Source of the DNA: Fibrobacterales bacterium
GTDB lineage: Bacteria > Fibrobacterota > Fibrobacteria > Fibrobacterales > Fibrobacteraceae
NCBI GenBank assembly: GCA_025997455.1
Contig: BNUP01000013.1
Span: 1-31,284 of the forward strand
Length of the DNA: 31,284 bases
Direction: 5' to 3'
The notes beneath the pieces were generated by a model. That model was not told the origin of the DNA, made no database searches, and saw only the letters and a program-made list of their open reading frames with translations. Made by a program: the position numbers and the translations under genes. Shown in pieces: positions 6,903 through 14,817 of this stretch; the first letter of the stretch is position 1, and the number at the start of each line of letters is the position of its first letter.

Positions 6903-8666
6903 CTATATGTTTTTCACCATGCAGTTTTTGCCGCTAAAAGCAATGCCGTATTTAATGATGTTCTCCGGTCTGTAGCCGTCCTCTTCTAAATCGGCGGTGT
7001 ACTTATTTTTCTCTATCTGTGCTAACGCCTCATCGCACTTAGCCTCTAACCCCATTACTTTTTCTGCATATTTAAGTTCAAAAATAATGGCTTTGCCCCT
7101 AAAGTTTTTATACTTGAGATAAATATCGCTACGCCCCCAGCCTGCCTCCCTATTGGATTTAAGCGACCAGTCTTGCAGTTTTGCTAAAATGCCAACAAGC
7201 AAGCCGTGGTAAAACGATTCGCTGTTATCTAAATAACTGATGGATTGAAACAATACATCGGAAATCTCTTTTTCAAAAGAATCTGTATCTCCCGCTAAAA
7301 TGGCTGTGTATAATTTTGAGTAATCTTTTTGCCTAATTTTCTCTCTAAACCAGTCTTCAATTTTAGTATTAAAAATATAATGCAATTCTCGATTCGGAAC
7401 CTTTAAGTCCAAAACAATTTTGTCACCTTCCATAGATTCGCCAAACTTTGTAAGGTATCCCGTAAAAAACAGAAAATTCCACAAGTTATTGATTTCCTTG
7501 TCAATCTCATCATAAGTAATGTCTTCGTGAATTATTTTTTGGATGAAGCCGCCTGCGACAAGCGTTTCTAAATCCTTCTTTGCCGCATCGTCTGCTTTGT
7601 CTATAAGAGTGCGCACAATACTGTTGCTACTGGTGTTTGACCAATAGGGTTTAGGGTAAGCATTAGGAAAATCCTTCAAGTCGCTAACCGCATTGATGAT
7701 GCTCCAAGGATTGTAGATTTGCGTATTATTCCCAAATATGTATCCGTTATACCAACTTTTAATAATATCTCTTCTATTTTCCATCTTATAATAACACAAC
7801 ATTGCCTCTACTTCTGCAGGAATAAAACCAAAATATTCCGCATAACTTCTGCTTACAATAGACACAATATTTAAGTTATTCAATCCCGTAAAAATACTCT
7901 CCTTTGAAATTCGCAAACAGCCGGTGAGCACTGCAAACTCCAATGAATCGTTTGTTTTAAGTGCAAGCCCGAAGAACGAACGGATAAAATCTATCATCGA
8001 TTTATAAAAACCGGCAAACCACGCACTCTCTAAGGGCACATCATATTCATCTATGAGGATAATTGTTTTTTTCCCGTGATAGGTATTTAAGCATTCGGAT
8101 AGGAATCTAAGCGAATCCGTGTAATCGTCAGGTTCGCCTTTGTTTGCAACAAGCCGTTCAAACTTTTCTTTATTTGCAGGTTTTAATTTACCTGTTTTTA
8201 TTACATAATCATGTCTTCTAAATTCATTAGAAATCATACCCTTGAGGCTTGCATAAGAAGCCTCCCACGAGTCGTGCTTTGCTCCTTTAAGCGTGAGAAA
8301 TATTACAGGATACTTTCCCTGCTCCTCCATATAGCGACCCTCACCTGCCGCCTCAATTTTAAGTCCGTTAAATAAATGCCGTTTATCTTTTGCCCACGGC
8401 GGTTTCCATTCTTCTCTCTCTACTCTCTTCTCTCTACTCTCTTCACTAATAATAGAGGTGTCCTCAAAAAAACATTTGAGCATTGTTTGGTTTAGCGTTT
8501 TTCCAAAGCGGCGAGGGCGGGTAAATAGATTGACTTTAGATCTCTTATCGAGAATTTCTTGGATTAGCAGAGTTTTATCGATATAGTAATATCCTTTTTC
8601 GATCATCTCATCGAAAAACTCGGTGCCAATTGGCAAGGGCGTTGGTATGTTGGGATAAGGCGACAT
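6903..8666 (-). CDS. AAA-ATPase-like / PD-(D/E)XK nuclease superfamily protein
   Basis: 587 residues. N-terminal AAA-ATPase_like domain: LPIGTEFFDEMIEKGYYYID, a degenerate Walker A FTRPRRFGKT (about 48-57), Walker B IILIDEYDVPL (about 200) and AVLTGCLRISKESIFTGLNN. C-terminal PDDEXK_9 domain: GRSDIYLKYKNFRGKAIIFE followed by LKYAE, giving the D...ExK nuclease-like residues. These proteins occur in many copies in anaerobic gut bacteria; proposed roles include mobile-element or selfish nuclease function, not proven. A lineage-specific insert (about 75-95: IISEESREKRVEREEWKPPW) is encoded by CT-rich tandem repeats. The end falls 5 bp from a bidirectional terminator. A second family member lies at 20818-22368. 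Confidence 0.88.
   Translation of the reverse strand: MSPYPNIPTPLPIGTEFFDEMIEKGYYYIDKTLLIQEILDKRSKVNLFTRPRRFGKTLNQTMLKCFFEDTSIISEESREKRVEREEWKPPWAKDKRHLFNGLKIEAAGEGRYMEEQGKYPVIFLTLKGAKHDSWEASYASLKGMISNEFRRHDYVIKTGKLKPANKEKFERLVANKGEPDDYTDSLRFLSECLNTYHGKKTIILIDEYDVPLESAWFAGFYKSMIDFIRSFFGLALKTNDSLEFAVLTGCLRISKESIFTGLNNLNIVSIVSRSYAEYFGFIPAEVEAMLCYYKMENRRDIIKSWYNGYIFGNNTQIYNPWSIINAVSDLKDFPNAYPKPYWSNTSSNSIVRTLIDKADDAAKKDLETLVAGGFIQKIIHEDITYDEIDKEINNLWNFLFFTGYLTKFGESMEGDKIVLDLKVPNRELHYIFNTKIEDWFREKIRQKDYSKLYTAILAGDTDSFEKEISDVLFQSISYLDNSESFYHGLLVGILAKLQDWSLKSNREAGWGRSDIYLKYKNFRGKAIIFELKYAEKVMGLEAKCDEALAQIEKNKYTADLEEDGYRPENIIKYGIAFSGKNCMVKNI
8415..8444. repeat. Two 14-bp CT-rich tandem repeats inside the AAA-ATPase-like gene
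   Basis: Period-14 repeat (TCTCTCTACTCTCT) encoding the charged SREKRVEREE insert. A 14-bp unit is not a multiple of 3, so gain or loss of one copy would shift frame. Confidence 0.8.
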
Positions 8667-9112
8667 TGGTATGAATATAGTAATCTCATAAGAACTCCCC
8701 CAAACTTTATCTCATAGAACAAGGAGCGTGTATGGTGGTTAATGAGAAAGACTATAATTCACAATAGATGGGTAAAATCTATGGAAGAACGAGTGAAGCT
8801 ATTCAAGGAATGGTGCAATGCTCTCACAAGGAAACAAGGTAGGGATATATGTAATATAAATGTAAAAATATTTTAGACTTTATATATTATAGAGAAAACC
8901 TCGCCCTCACCTCCCCTGCTATCACAAATCTCTCGTGCTTGGTAAGCCCAAAGAAAACGCACTTGGGGCAAACACTAACAAAAAAGCGGCTGTGGAAAGC
9001 AATAATTTATGCCAGCCCTCAAAACTGAGGGATAACCAAATAGGTATAGGCAGAGAGTAAACAAAAGCGTTTTGGGGAGCCTGTACATGGGGGTGTTGGA
9101 ATTGCTGTAAAA
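8667..9112. other. Intergenic region without a confident gene
   Basis: Only short open frames are present. An AAGGAG (8721-8726) precedes an 11-codon frame at 8732-8767 (MVVNEKDYNSQ), and another frame gives 44 residues from 8742 to 8876; neither is recognised. On the minus strand at 8922-9170 a hydrophobic stretch (HKLLLSTAAFLLVFAPSAF) could be a relic. Probably decayed sequence next to the relics that follow. Confidence 0.5.
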
Positions 9113-9126
9113 TTTTTCTACATTTG
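9096..9126 (+). promoter_or_regulatory. Promoter for the small gene pair at 9132
   Basis: TTGGAA (9096-9101), 17-bp spacer, TACATT (9119-9124) within TTTTTCTACATTTG. The predicted transcription start coincides with the ATG at 9132, so the transcript would be leaderless. Confidence 0.5.
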
Positions 9127-9131
9127 TGCTC

Positions 9132-9332
9132 ATGTTGCAAGAACTCGACAAGTATCCATTTTTTCCGCAAGTGTTGCAGGTGACTTCAACGGATAAGTGC
9201 ATCGACCTTGACCATCAGAGTCTTTTGAGAGAGAAAAATTGGAACGGCGAGTTGCCAGTGACGAAAAATCAATTGAAAAATTCACAAAAAAATTACCTAA
9301 AAAGGGAGGGTTTTAAAAAGGTGAAATTATGA
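9132..9332 (+). CDS. Small hypothetical protein, possible toxin remnant
   Basis: 66 residues from ATG 9132 (a GTG at 9126 is also in frame). Not recognised with confidence. The basic end VTKNQLKNSQKNYLKR is reminiscent of the C-terminus of HigB/Gp49-like toxins, but the body is not. Its stop overlaps the start of the next gene (ATGA at 9329), an arrangement common in toxin-antitoxin pairs. It has its own promoter-like element. It may be a truncated toxin or a chance open frame. Confidence 0.4.
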   Translation: MLQELDKYPFFPQVLQVTSTDKCIDLDHQSLLREKNWNGELPVTKNQLKNSQKNYLKREGFKKVKL

Positions 9333-9616
9333 AAAAGAAAAATGCCGAAAAAGATTTTTTTGAAATTCATGGGATGAAGCTCTATGATACTGCTTGGGAG
9401 GCGGTAGGTTTGTCTCCTGCAGAGGCCGATCTAGAAGAAATGAAATTCCAACTTGCACAGGAGGTAAAGAAACGCCAAAAAACCTCCAATGTAGCACCGG
9501 TAAAGAAAAAAAACGCAGATTTTACCTTAGATTCCTTATTTAAAGGGCTAAGATCTTTGGGAGTTTCTACGCACGAATTTGGCAAATTGATAGCATCAAC
9601 CAAAGTTTCAACATAG
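9329..9616 (+). CDS. Putative HigA/XRE-like antitoxin, degenerate
   Basis: 95 residues. The segment MKLYDTAWEAVGLSPAEADL followed by EEMKFQLAQEV resembles the opening of HTH_37/HigA-type antitoxins, and ADFTLDSLFKGLRSLGVS resembles their end (usual form: FSLDALVNML..LG). The helix-turn-helix that should lie between them appears replaced by KKRQKTSNVAPVKKKN, so DNA binding is doubtful. It overlaps the previous gene by ATGA and may be translationally coupled. Likely a relic of a toxin-antitoxin module at the edge of the polysaccharide locus. Confidence 0.45.
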   Translation: MKKKNAEKDFFEIHGMKLYDTAWEAVGLSPAEADLEEMKFQLAQEVKKRQKTSNVAPVKKKNADFTLDSLFKGLRSLGVSTHEFGKLIASTKVST

Positions 9617-9623
9617 TTCTTTT

Positions 9624-9929
9624 ATGCAAACTACTACGCCTTTTTCCATAGATTTTGATTCACCGCTACATGGCTGCAAGTCGGTGCATTCCATGCTACG
9701 CACGGTCGATGGCAGAGATTTCTATATTGATTTGGTGTTTTATCATTATGTATTAAAATGCTTTGTGTTAGTGGCTTCTCCCATCGGCATTGTCCTTTGC
9801 GCCGATAAAATCGATGCGCTAGTGCGTTACACTTTGCCCGAAGAAAATAAGCAGATATTCGCCTCCAAATACATGCTCTACCTGCCTACAGAAGAGCAAT
9901 TAAAAAATGAAATTAAGGAGGTTTTGTAA
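9624..9929 (+). pseudogene. C-terminal remnant of a YhcG/DUF1016 PD-(D/E)XK nuclease
   Basis: 101 residues. VDGRDFYIDLVFYHYVLKCF matches the nuclease domain of YhcG (usual form: EYFIDLLFYH..L.CYVV), and SPIGIVLCADKIDALVRYTL plus SKYMLYLPTEEQLKNEI match its end. The roughly 35 residues that should join them, including the catalytic ExK (usually ELKTG), are missing after CFVLV, as are the N-terminal domain and most of the linker. It cannot be an active nuclease. An N-terminal YhcG remnant lies at 28003, on the other side of the polysaccharide locus, but in reversed order, so the two need not come from one gene. Confidence 0.7.
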
Positions 9930-9968
9930 ATGACCTCCCAATTGCGAAATATCCCCCGCCTCTTTGAC
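9917..9968 (+). repeat. Border repeat, copy 1, with SD-sequestering hairpin
   Basis: Direct repeat of about 50 bp shared with 28578-28632. It is identical for 30 bp from GGTTTTGTAAATGACCTCCC onward, then has three scattered mismatches. GGAGGT (9917-9922) pairs with ACCTCC (9933-9938), leaving the leader ATG in the loop. Flanking AATT (9911-9914) and AATT (9940-9943) could extend the stem. Confidence 0.85.
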
Positions 9969-10010
9969 AGGGGAAACGGGGCACGGGACGGGCGTGGGGG
10001 TGCGGCATGA
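9930..10010 (+). CDS. Short leader peptide coupled to the WecG-type gene
   Basis: 26 codons beginning MTSQLRNIPRLFDRGNG. The ATG directly follows the stop of the YhcG remnant and sits 8 nt after AAGGAGG. Its TGA (10008-10010) overlaps the downstream ATG (10007) as ATGA. A homologous leader (MTSQLRKIPRLFN...) with the same coupling lies before the glycosyltransferase at 28658. The Shine-Dalgarno sequence is inside a hairpin, so leader translation may be gated. Too short to have a family; function inferred from layout only. Confidence 0.6.
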   Translation: MTSQLRNIPRLFDRGNGARDGRGGAA

Positions 10011-10768
10011 GCCACAAAGAAGCCCATCTGCTCGGCATCCGCTTGTTCCACGAAGGCAGGGAGGCTTGGCTCTCCCATGTCGCTAGCCAGTTGAACGGCG
10101 AAAGCCTTGCCGTTATGCACACGGTCAATCTGGAAATATTCAGCAAGGCACTGAAAGATTCCGAGTACCGCAAAATTTTGCAGTGCGCCGAATGGAGCGT
10201 GGTGGACGGCTATCCGGTTTCCTTTATCGCGTGGCTTAAAAACAGGGTTTGGCTCAAGCGGATTTGCGGCTCCGATTTCATATACGATTTGCTCTCCGTT
10301 TGCCAAAAAGAGAACAAGCGGATTTTGATACTTGGCGGCACCTCAAAGCGGAATGAATTGGCTGTGTTGAACATCAAAAAACGCTACCCAAATCTCGATG
10401 TCTCTGGCTACTCCCCGGAGTTCCCCAGTTCCATAGACATTCACCAAGATTCAGAGTTGCAAACATTGATTGAGCAATTTAAGCCCGCGGTTATTGCCGT
10501 GTGTTTTGGTGCTCCCAAGCAAGAAATGTGGATGGAAGGCAACCGAGAGTTTTTAATTCAAAATGGAGTGCGGCTGGTTGCCGGATTGGGCGGCGTTGTC
10601 GATTTTTTGAGCGGCGAGATCAAGCGTGCTCCGGGTCTGTTCCGCAGGTTTGGCATGGAGTGGCTTTGGCGGTGCCTGCTGGAGCCGCACCGGTTCAAGC
10701 GGTATGCGGTGGCGATGTGGATTATGGTGAGGTATGGGAAACAGATTTCTCGTAGGGAGACTCTATGA
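10007..10768 (+). CDS. WecG/TagA/CpsF family glycosyltransferase
   Basis: 253 residues, usual family length. Family blocks: VMHTVNLEIFSKALKDSEYR, WSVVDGYPVSFIAW (the catalytic-region Asp), GSDFIYDLL, ILILGGTSKR, VCFGAPKQEMWM, LVAGLGGVVDFLSGEIKRAP and GMEWLWRCLLEPHRFKRY. These enzymes (GT26) add the second sugar to an undecaprenyl-linked glycan at the cytoplasmic membrane face. It is the first gene of the polysaccharide operon, translationally coupled to the leader peptide. It is richer in GC than the AT-rich genes that follow. The next gene overlaps by ATGA (10765). Confidence 0.93.
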   Translation: MSHKEAHLLGIRLFHEGREAWLSHVASQLNGESLAVMHTVNLEIFSKALKDSEYRKILQCAEWSVVDGYPVSFIAWLKNRVWLKRICGSDFIYDLLSVCQKENKRILILGGTSKRNELAVLNIKKRYPNLDVSGYSPEFPSSIDIHQDSELQTLIEQFKPAVIAVCFGAPKQEMWMEGNREFLIQNGVRLVAGLGGVVDFLSGEIKRAPGLFRRFGMEWLWRCLLEPHRFKRYAVAMWIMVRYGKQISRRETL

Positions 10769-11804
10769 ACAAAGAATCCTCCCGCGAGTACTGGATTGAC
10801 TATGTAAAGCTATTCGCTTGCCTCTTGGTCGCTTTTGGGCATTTGCTCCGTAGTTTTAACGATGCAGGGATTACCGACAGGGCAAACCCGATAAGCCATA
10901 CAATAGAGGTTGTTATTTATTTGTTCCATGTTCCGTTGTTCTTTTTTTGCAGCGGCTATTTGTATCAAAAATTGAGCAAAATTAATTCTCTTCGGGCTTA
11001 TGGCAACAATACCCTTAAAAAGTTCATCAATTTGGGTGTTCCTTATTTCACATTTTTTACCATTACTTATTTGTTGAAAACTTGGTTTAGCGGATCTGTC
11101 AATACCCCTGTTCAATATGGGTATTGGGAATCCTTGTTGTTTCACCCCATAAATCAGTTTTGGTTTTTCCATGCCCTGTTCTTGGCGTTTTTGGTAACGC
11201 CAACCGTTGCCTCCAAAAAAGGAATTTCTATACTGCTTGCGTTGTCCATTGGACTTTTAACACTCCGCAATATATCTGGCACGGATTTTGCGGGGGGGGG
11301 GGGGGGCTATTGATGCTTTTAGGCTGGATTAACTTGTGGTTTGTATTGGGCATGGCGTTCTGTTTTTTTGGAATGGTAAAGGCAACCGTCCCTTGGAAAG
11401 TTGTTGCTTTATTGGGTCTCTTTTTGCCTGTTTCTGCGATACTCGCCTATTCGGGTTTTATCACAACTGGACTGCGCCCCTTGCTTACCTTGTGGGGAGT
11501 TGCTTTTAGCGTTTTTTTGTTTCTCAAGTGTTCCAAAGAAAATTGGTTTCCGCAAAATACTGTGAAGTGGCTTGCCAAATGGACTATGCCCATATTCTTA
11601 TTACATACGATATGTGCGGCGCCGTTTAGGGCATTGCTTTTGAAGCAAGGAATTTACTCCGTAGAACTGCATTGGATTGTAGGGATAGCCGCATCGCTTG
11701 TCTTGCCGATTGCGATTGGTTGGGTAGCGGAACGGAGCGTGTATTTGAATTTCTTTTTTGCTCCGCTAAGCACGGTGCGTATGGTTCGAGAGGTAAAAGC
11801 ATGA
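10765..11804 (+). CDS. Acyltransferase family 3 protein, phase-variable by poly-G, currently out of frame
   Basis: As written, the frame from ATG 10765 stops at 11313 just after a run of 15 G, giving 182 residues. The other half continues in another frame to 11804. With 16 or 13 G the two join into about 347 residues, the normal length of a membrane O-acyltransferase. N-terminal signature: REYWIDYVKLFACLLVAFGH with the conserved His. The C-terminal half carries the remaining membrane helices (LLMLLGWINLWFVLGMAFCF ... AKWTMPIFLLHTICAAPFRA). With 14 G it stops within nine codons. Acyltransferase 3 proteins acetylate or otherwise acylate surface sugars. ATGA overlaps both neighbours. The state seen is OFF if the assembly is correct at this tract. 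Confidence 0.85.
11292..11306 (+). repeat. Poly-G tract (15 G) in the acyltransferase gene
   Basis: Uninterrupted G run in the middle of the coding region, encoding glycines in a loop between hydrophobic segments. Downstream membrane helices are readable only when the number of G is 1 modulo 3 (13 or 16); 15 gives a stop at 11311. Confidence 0.9.
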
Positions 11805-12565
11805 GTTTATTTAATTTTCGCAAAAATCAGATTTTGCATAGTGTGTGGGAATCACTCCGTCGTAATCATTTTGTGCATAAAATACGGAATCGCGTTGTTC
11901 CTGACCCCCATAAGAAAAGCTATTCCCAGCATGGTGAAGACATTATAATGTTGCACATTTTAAACGAATTGAAAATAGATAAATGGGCTTGGCTAGATAT
12001 CGGAGCTCATCATCCAAAACGCTCTAGCAATTCTGCATTATTTTATGACATGGGAATGAGAGGCGTTAATGTGGAAGCCAATCCTATGTTAATTGGGGAA
12101 TTTTATAGGCAGCGAAAAGGGGATGTAAATCTGAATATAGCCGTAGGTGATACAAGCGGATCAATGGATTTTTATATTATGGATCACCCTGCGCTAAGCA
12201 CACTATCCAAAGAAGAAGCGCAAAGATACGAGACTCTTGGATTCAAAATTAAGGAGGTTATTCCCGTAAAGGTAATGAGCGTTGCTGATGTTATTCATGA
12301 ATACCTCAATGGAAAATTCCCAGAAGTACTTTCTATAGATGCGGAGGGTTACGACTTAAACATATTAAAAAGCATAAAATGGGAAGATGTTTCTATAGGA
12401 TGTCCAGTATTAATTTGCGTAGAATGCGTACCGTATAACAATGATATGGTTGGGTTGGATTCCGTATATAAAAGTGAAATAGTAGCGTATTTGACATCTG
12501 CTGCTTGCGGATATACATTGATGGCCTATACAACGGTGAATGCGATATTTATTAGGAATAAATGA
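11801..12565 (+). CDS. FkbM family methyltransferase
   Basis: 254 residues from ATG 11801, which overlaps the acyltransferase stop as ATGA; the frame is open further upstream but inside the acyltransferase gene. After an N-terminal basic stretch comes KKSYSQHGEDIIMLHIL, then the SAM-binding segment WAWLDIGAHHPKRSSNS, NVEANP, and the FkbM-type end FPEVLSIDAEGYDLNILKSI. Members methylate sugar hydroxyls. In this operon it probably modifies a residue of the surface glycan. The next gene overlaps by ATGA. Confidence 0.92.
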   Translation: MSLFNFRKNQILHSVWESLRRNHFVHKIRNRVVPDPHKKSYSQHGEDIIMLHILNELKIDKWAWLDIGAHHPKRSSNSALFYDMGMRGVNVEANPMLIGEFYRQRKGDVNLNIAVGDTSGSMDFYIMDHPALSTLSKEEAQRYETLGFKIKEVIPVKVMSVADVIHEYLNGKFPEVLSIDAEGYDLNILKSIKWEDVSIGCPVLICVECVPYNNDMVGLDSVYKSEIVAYLTSAACGYTLMAYTTVNAIFIRNK

Positions 12566-13776
12566 AAATCCTCCTAGTTAATACCCGGTATTTTATTAGC
12601 GGCGGTCCCGAACGCTATATGTTCAATGTGATGCAATTGCTCGAATCCAAAGGGCATACAGTTATTCCTTTTTCTGTTCAACATAAGCAAAACAAGGCAT
12701 CGGAATATTCTCGTTATTGGTTATCTCCCCTTGATGCGGGCATTAAAAATCCAATAAAAATGATTGGCAGGATATTTTATTCTTTCGAGGCAAAAAGCAA
12801 ATTAGAAAGATTAATCAAAGAGACAAGACCAGACCTTATTTATTGTTTGCAATACCAAATGAGAATGTCTTGCAGCGTTATATCTGCGGCAAAAAAATAT
12901 CGCATTCCCTTTGTGCAACGAATTTCTGAATATGCGCAAATTTGCCCGGGTCATTTTTTATACAATCCGCAAATAAATCAAATCTGTGAAAAATGCTCAA
13001 AGGGTTCCCTTTGCAATGCAGTTAAAGATAATTGCGCCGGTTCTAGGATGCTTTCTTTTGTAAAAGCCGCTTCGGTTGCGTTTCAACAAATTTACGGAGT
13101 CCGCAAAAAAATAGATGCCTTTGTATTTACTTCCGCATTTACTCGGAGCAAATTTTTAGAGGCAAAATATCTGCAAAACAAATCTTTTGCTGTGCCCACA
13201 TTTTTTAACGCAGTTAAAACTATAGAGCAAATAACTTACGAACCCTTTGCGTTGTTTTTTGGGCGTTTGGATCCCGATAAAGGTGTGGATGTTCTTGTCG
13301 ATGCGTTTTTAAAAAACAAAAAGCCCCTTAAAATCATAGGATTCTCATACCACACGCAATACGAGCAAAAGATTAAAAAAATGATTGTAGGCAAACAGCA
13401 CCAGATCGAGTTCCTAGGAAAAATGAACTTTGAGCAGATTCAGGAAATTCTTGCGAAATGCTTGTTTACCATAGTTCCTTCAAATTGGTACGAGAACCTG
13501 CCAAATAGCCTTTTGGAATCTTACGCGCTTAAAAAATGCGTGGTGGCTACCGGCATAGGCTCTTTGGCGGAGGCTGTAATTGACAATGAAACGGGACTGC
13601 ATTTTAAGTATCGTGATGCAAGCGATTTGATCTCCAAGGCAGATTATTTATTTGAGCACCCAGAAGAGGCAAAGCACATGGGAGAAAATGGGTATCGATT
13701 GATAGAAACAAAATATTCGGCAGAGGAACATTATAAAGGATTGATGGGAGTGTTTGAGGGGGTGGTGAAATGCTAA
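12562..13776 (+). CDS. Glycosyltransferase family 4 protein
   Basis: 404 residues with GT-B fold. The donor-independent N-terminal domain starts MKILLVNTRYFISGGPERYM (the GG loop). The C-terminal domain has FFGRLDPDKGVDVLVDAF, VPSNWYENLPNSLLESYA with the conserved E, and a helical end. A cysteine cluster ICPGHFLYNPQINQICEKC SKGSLC (about residues 130-152) is found in a subset of GT4 enzymes and may bind metal. It retains the nucleotide sugar and builds the repeat unit in the cytoplasm. Last gene of the first ATGA-linked run; a new promoter follows 15 bp after its stop. Confidence 0.92.
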   Translation: MKILLVNTRYFISGGPERYMFNVMQLLESKGHTVIPFSVQHKQNKASEYSRYWLSPLDAGIKNPIKMIGRIFYSFEAKSKLERLIKETRPDLIYCLQYQMRMSCSVISAAKKYRIPFVQRISEYAQICPGHFLYNPQINQICEKCSKGSLCNAVKDNCAGSRMLSFVKAASVAFQQIYGVRKKIDAFVFTSAFTRSKFLEAKYLQNKSFAVPTFFNAVKTIEQITYEPFALFFGRLDPDKGVDVLVDAFLKNKKPLKIIGFSYHTQYEQKIKKMIVGKQHQIEFLGKMNFEQIQEILAKCLFTIVPSNWYENLPNSLLESYALKKCVVATGIGSLAEAVIDNETGLHFKYRDASDLISKADYLFEHPEEAKHMGENGYRLIETKYSAEEHYKGLMGVFEGVVKC

Positions 13777-13791
13777 TTAAGCGAATAACCC

Positions 13792-13820
13792 TTGACAATT
13801 CTAATAAATTATTCTATATT
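13792..13820 (+). promoter_or_regulatory. Consensus sigma70-type promoter for the AbiF-like unit
   Basis: TTGACA (13792-13797), exactly 17-bp spacer, TATATT (13815-13820). The best promoter in the window. Expected transcription start near 13827. Confidence 0.8.
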
Positions 13821-13826
13821 TGTCAC

Positions 13827-13884
13827 CAACATGCTCACCCCGCTTCCCGTAAGAACAGCGCGCTCAGGGTGAGTTTTTTATTTT
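13827..13884 (+). ncRNA. Candidate AbiF-associated structured RNA ending in a terminator
   Basis: Between the promoter and the Abi_2 gene the transcript folds as CUCACCC (13834-13840) pairing with GGGUGAG (13867-13873). An inner CGC/GCG plus UUC/GAA stem encloses a CCGUAA loop. A U-rich run follows (TTTTTTATTTTT, 13874-13885). This is a Rho-independent terminator shape, so a ~55-nt RNA is expected, with some read-through into the HEPN gene. AbiF-type genes are known to have a conserved upstream RNA motif, later proposed as an RNA antitoxin. I could not test a covariance model, so the family assignment rests on position and shape. Confidence 0.55.
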
Positions 13885-13905
13885 TACACCATATTTTGGA
13901 GGTGG

Positions 13906-14817
13906 ATGTTGCCTAAAATCCCTTATACAAAGCAATTTTTTTCTTATCAAGAGCAAATATCTTTACTCAAATCTCGTGGAATGCAGTTCTCAGATGAAAA
14001 TAAAGCATTGCATTTGCTGGAGTATGTCAGTTACTATAGATTTAGTGGCTATTGGTATCCTCTACTTGCAGATAAGCAAACTCATATTTTTAACCCAGGA
14101 TCTACATTTGAGACGGTTTTTGATTTATACAAGTTCGACAAAGAACTCCGTAAATTGATTAGCGTAGAACTCGAAAAAATAGAAATTTCGGTGCGTTCAA
14201 AAATGGCGTATATTTTATCCATCGCCTACGGTTCATTTTGGATTGAAGATGGTTCGCTATTTATCGATTCCTATAAGCATCAATCTACGCTAAAAAAAGT
14301 AGGTGAAGAATTTAAAAGAAGTGACGAGGCTTTTGTTGTTTCTTTCAAATCAAAATACTCTAATCCAGTTCCCCCATCGTTCATTACACTAGAAATCACA
14401 TCTTTTGGCACATTATCCAGGTTGTATGAAAATTTAAAATCCGGAAAAACAAAAAGAGAAATATCTAAAGCATTTGGTTTATCGGATGTCATTTTTATGT
14501 CATGGTTGCATAGCCTTGTTTATATCAGAAATATGTGTGCTCATCATGTGCGGTTATGGAATCGACAGATGCGTATTCGCCCATTATTTCCAAAAAATTC
14601 TTTTAACAATTGGCTTGCAAATCAGCAAGTCGATAATACCAAAATATATTATGTGCTTTCAATGATTGTTTATTTGCTGAATATTATCAATCCCAATCAT
14701 TCGTTTAAACAAAAAATTGAGGATATGTTTCTAAAATATCCGAATGTGGATAGACTTGCTATGGGCTTTCCGATTTCTTATAAATCGGAGGCATTATGGG
14801 GAGGGGCGTATGAATAA
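13906..14817 (+). CDS. Abi_2/AbiF-type HEPN abortive infection protein
   Basis: 303 residues. The opening (IPYTKQFFSYQEQISLLKSR ... HLLEYVSYYRFSGYWYPL) and DLYKFDKELRKLISVELEKI match the Abi_2 (AbiD/AbiF) family. The HEPN RNase motif R-x4-H is seen as RNMCAHH (R208, H213). Such proteins are thought to cleave RNA and arrest growth upon phage infection, or act as toxins held by a cognate RNA. GGAGGT lies only 2-3 nt before the ATG and is better spaced for the TTG that is codon 2. It has its own promoter and upstream RNA, so it is independent cargo, yet its end overlaps the ATP-grasp gene by 8 bp. Confidence 0.9.
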   Translation: MLPKIPYTKQFFSYQEQISLLKSRGMQFSDENKALHLLEYVSYYRFSGYWYPLLADKQTHIFNPGSTFETVFDLYKFDKELRKLISVELEKIEISVRSKMAYILSIAYGSFWIEDGSLFIDSYKHQSTLKKVGEEFKRSDEAFVVSFKSKYSNPVPPSFITLEITSFGTLSRLYENLKSGKTKREISKAFGLSDVIFMSWLHSLVYIRNMCAHHVRLWNRQMRIRPLFPKNSFNNWLANQQVDNTKIYYVLSMIVYLLNIINPNHSFKQKIEDMFLKYPNVDRLAMGFPISYKSEALWGGAYE

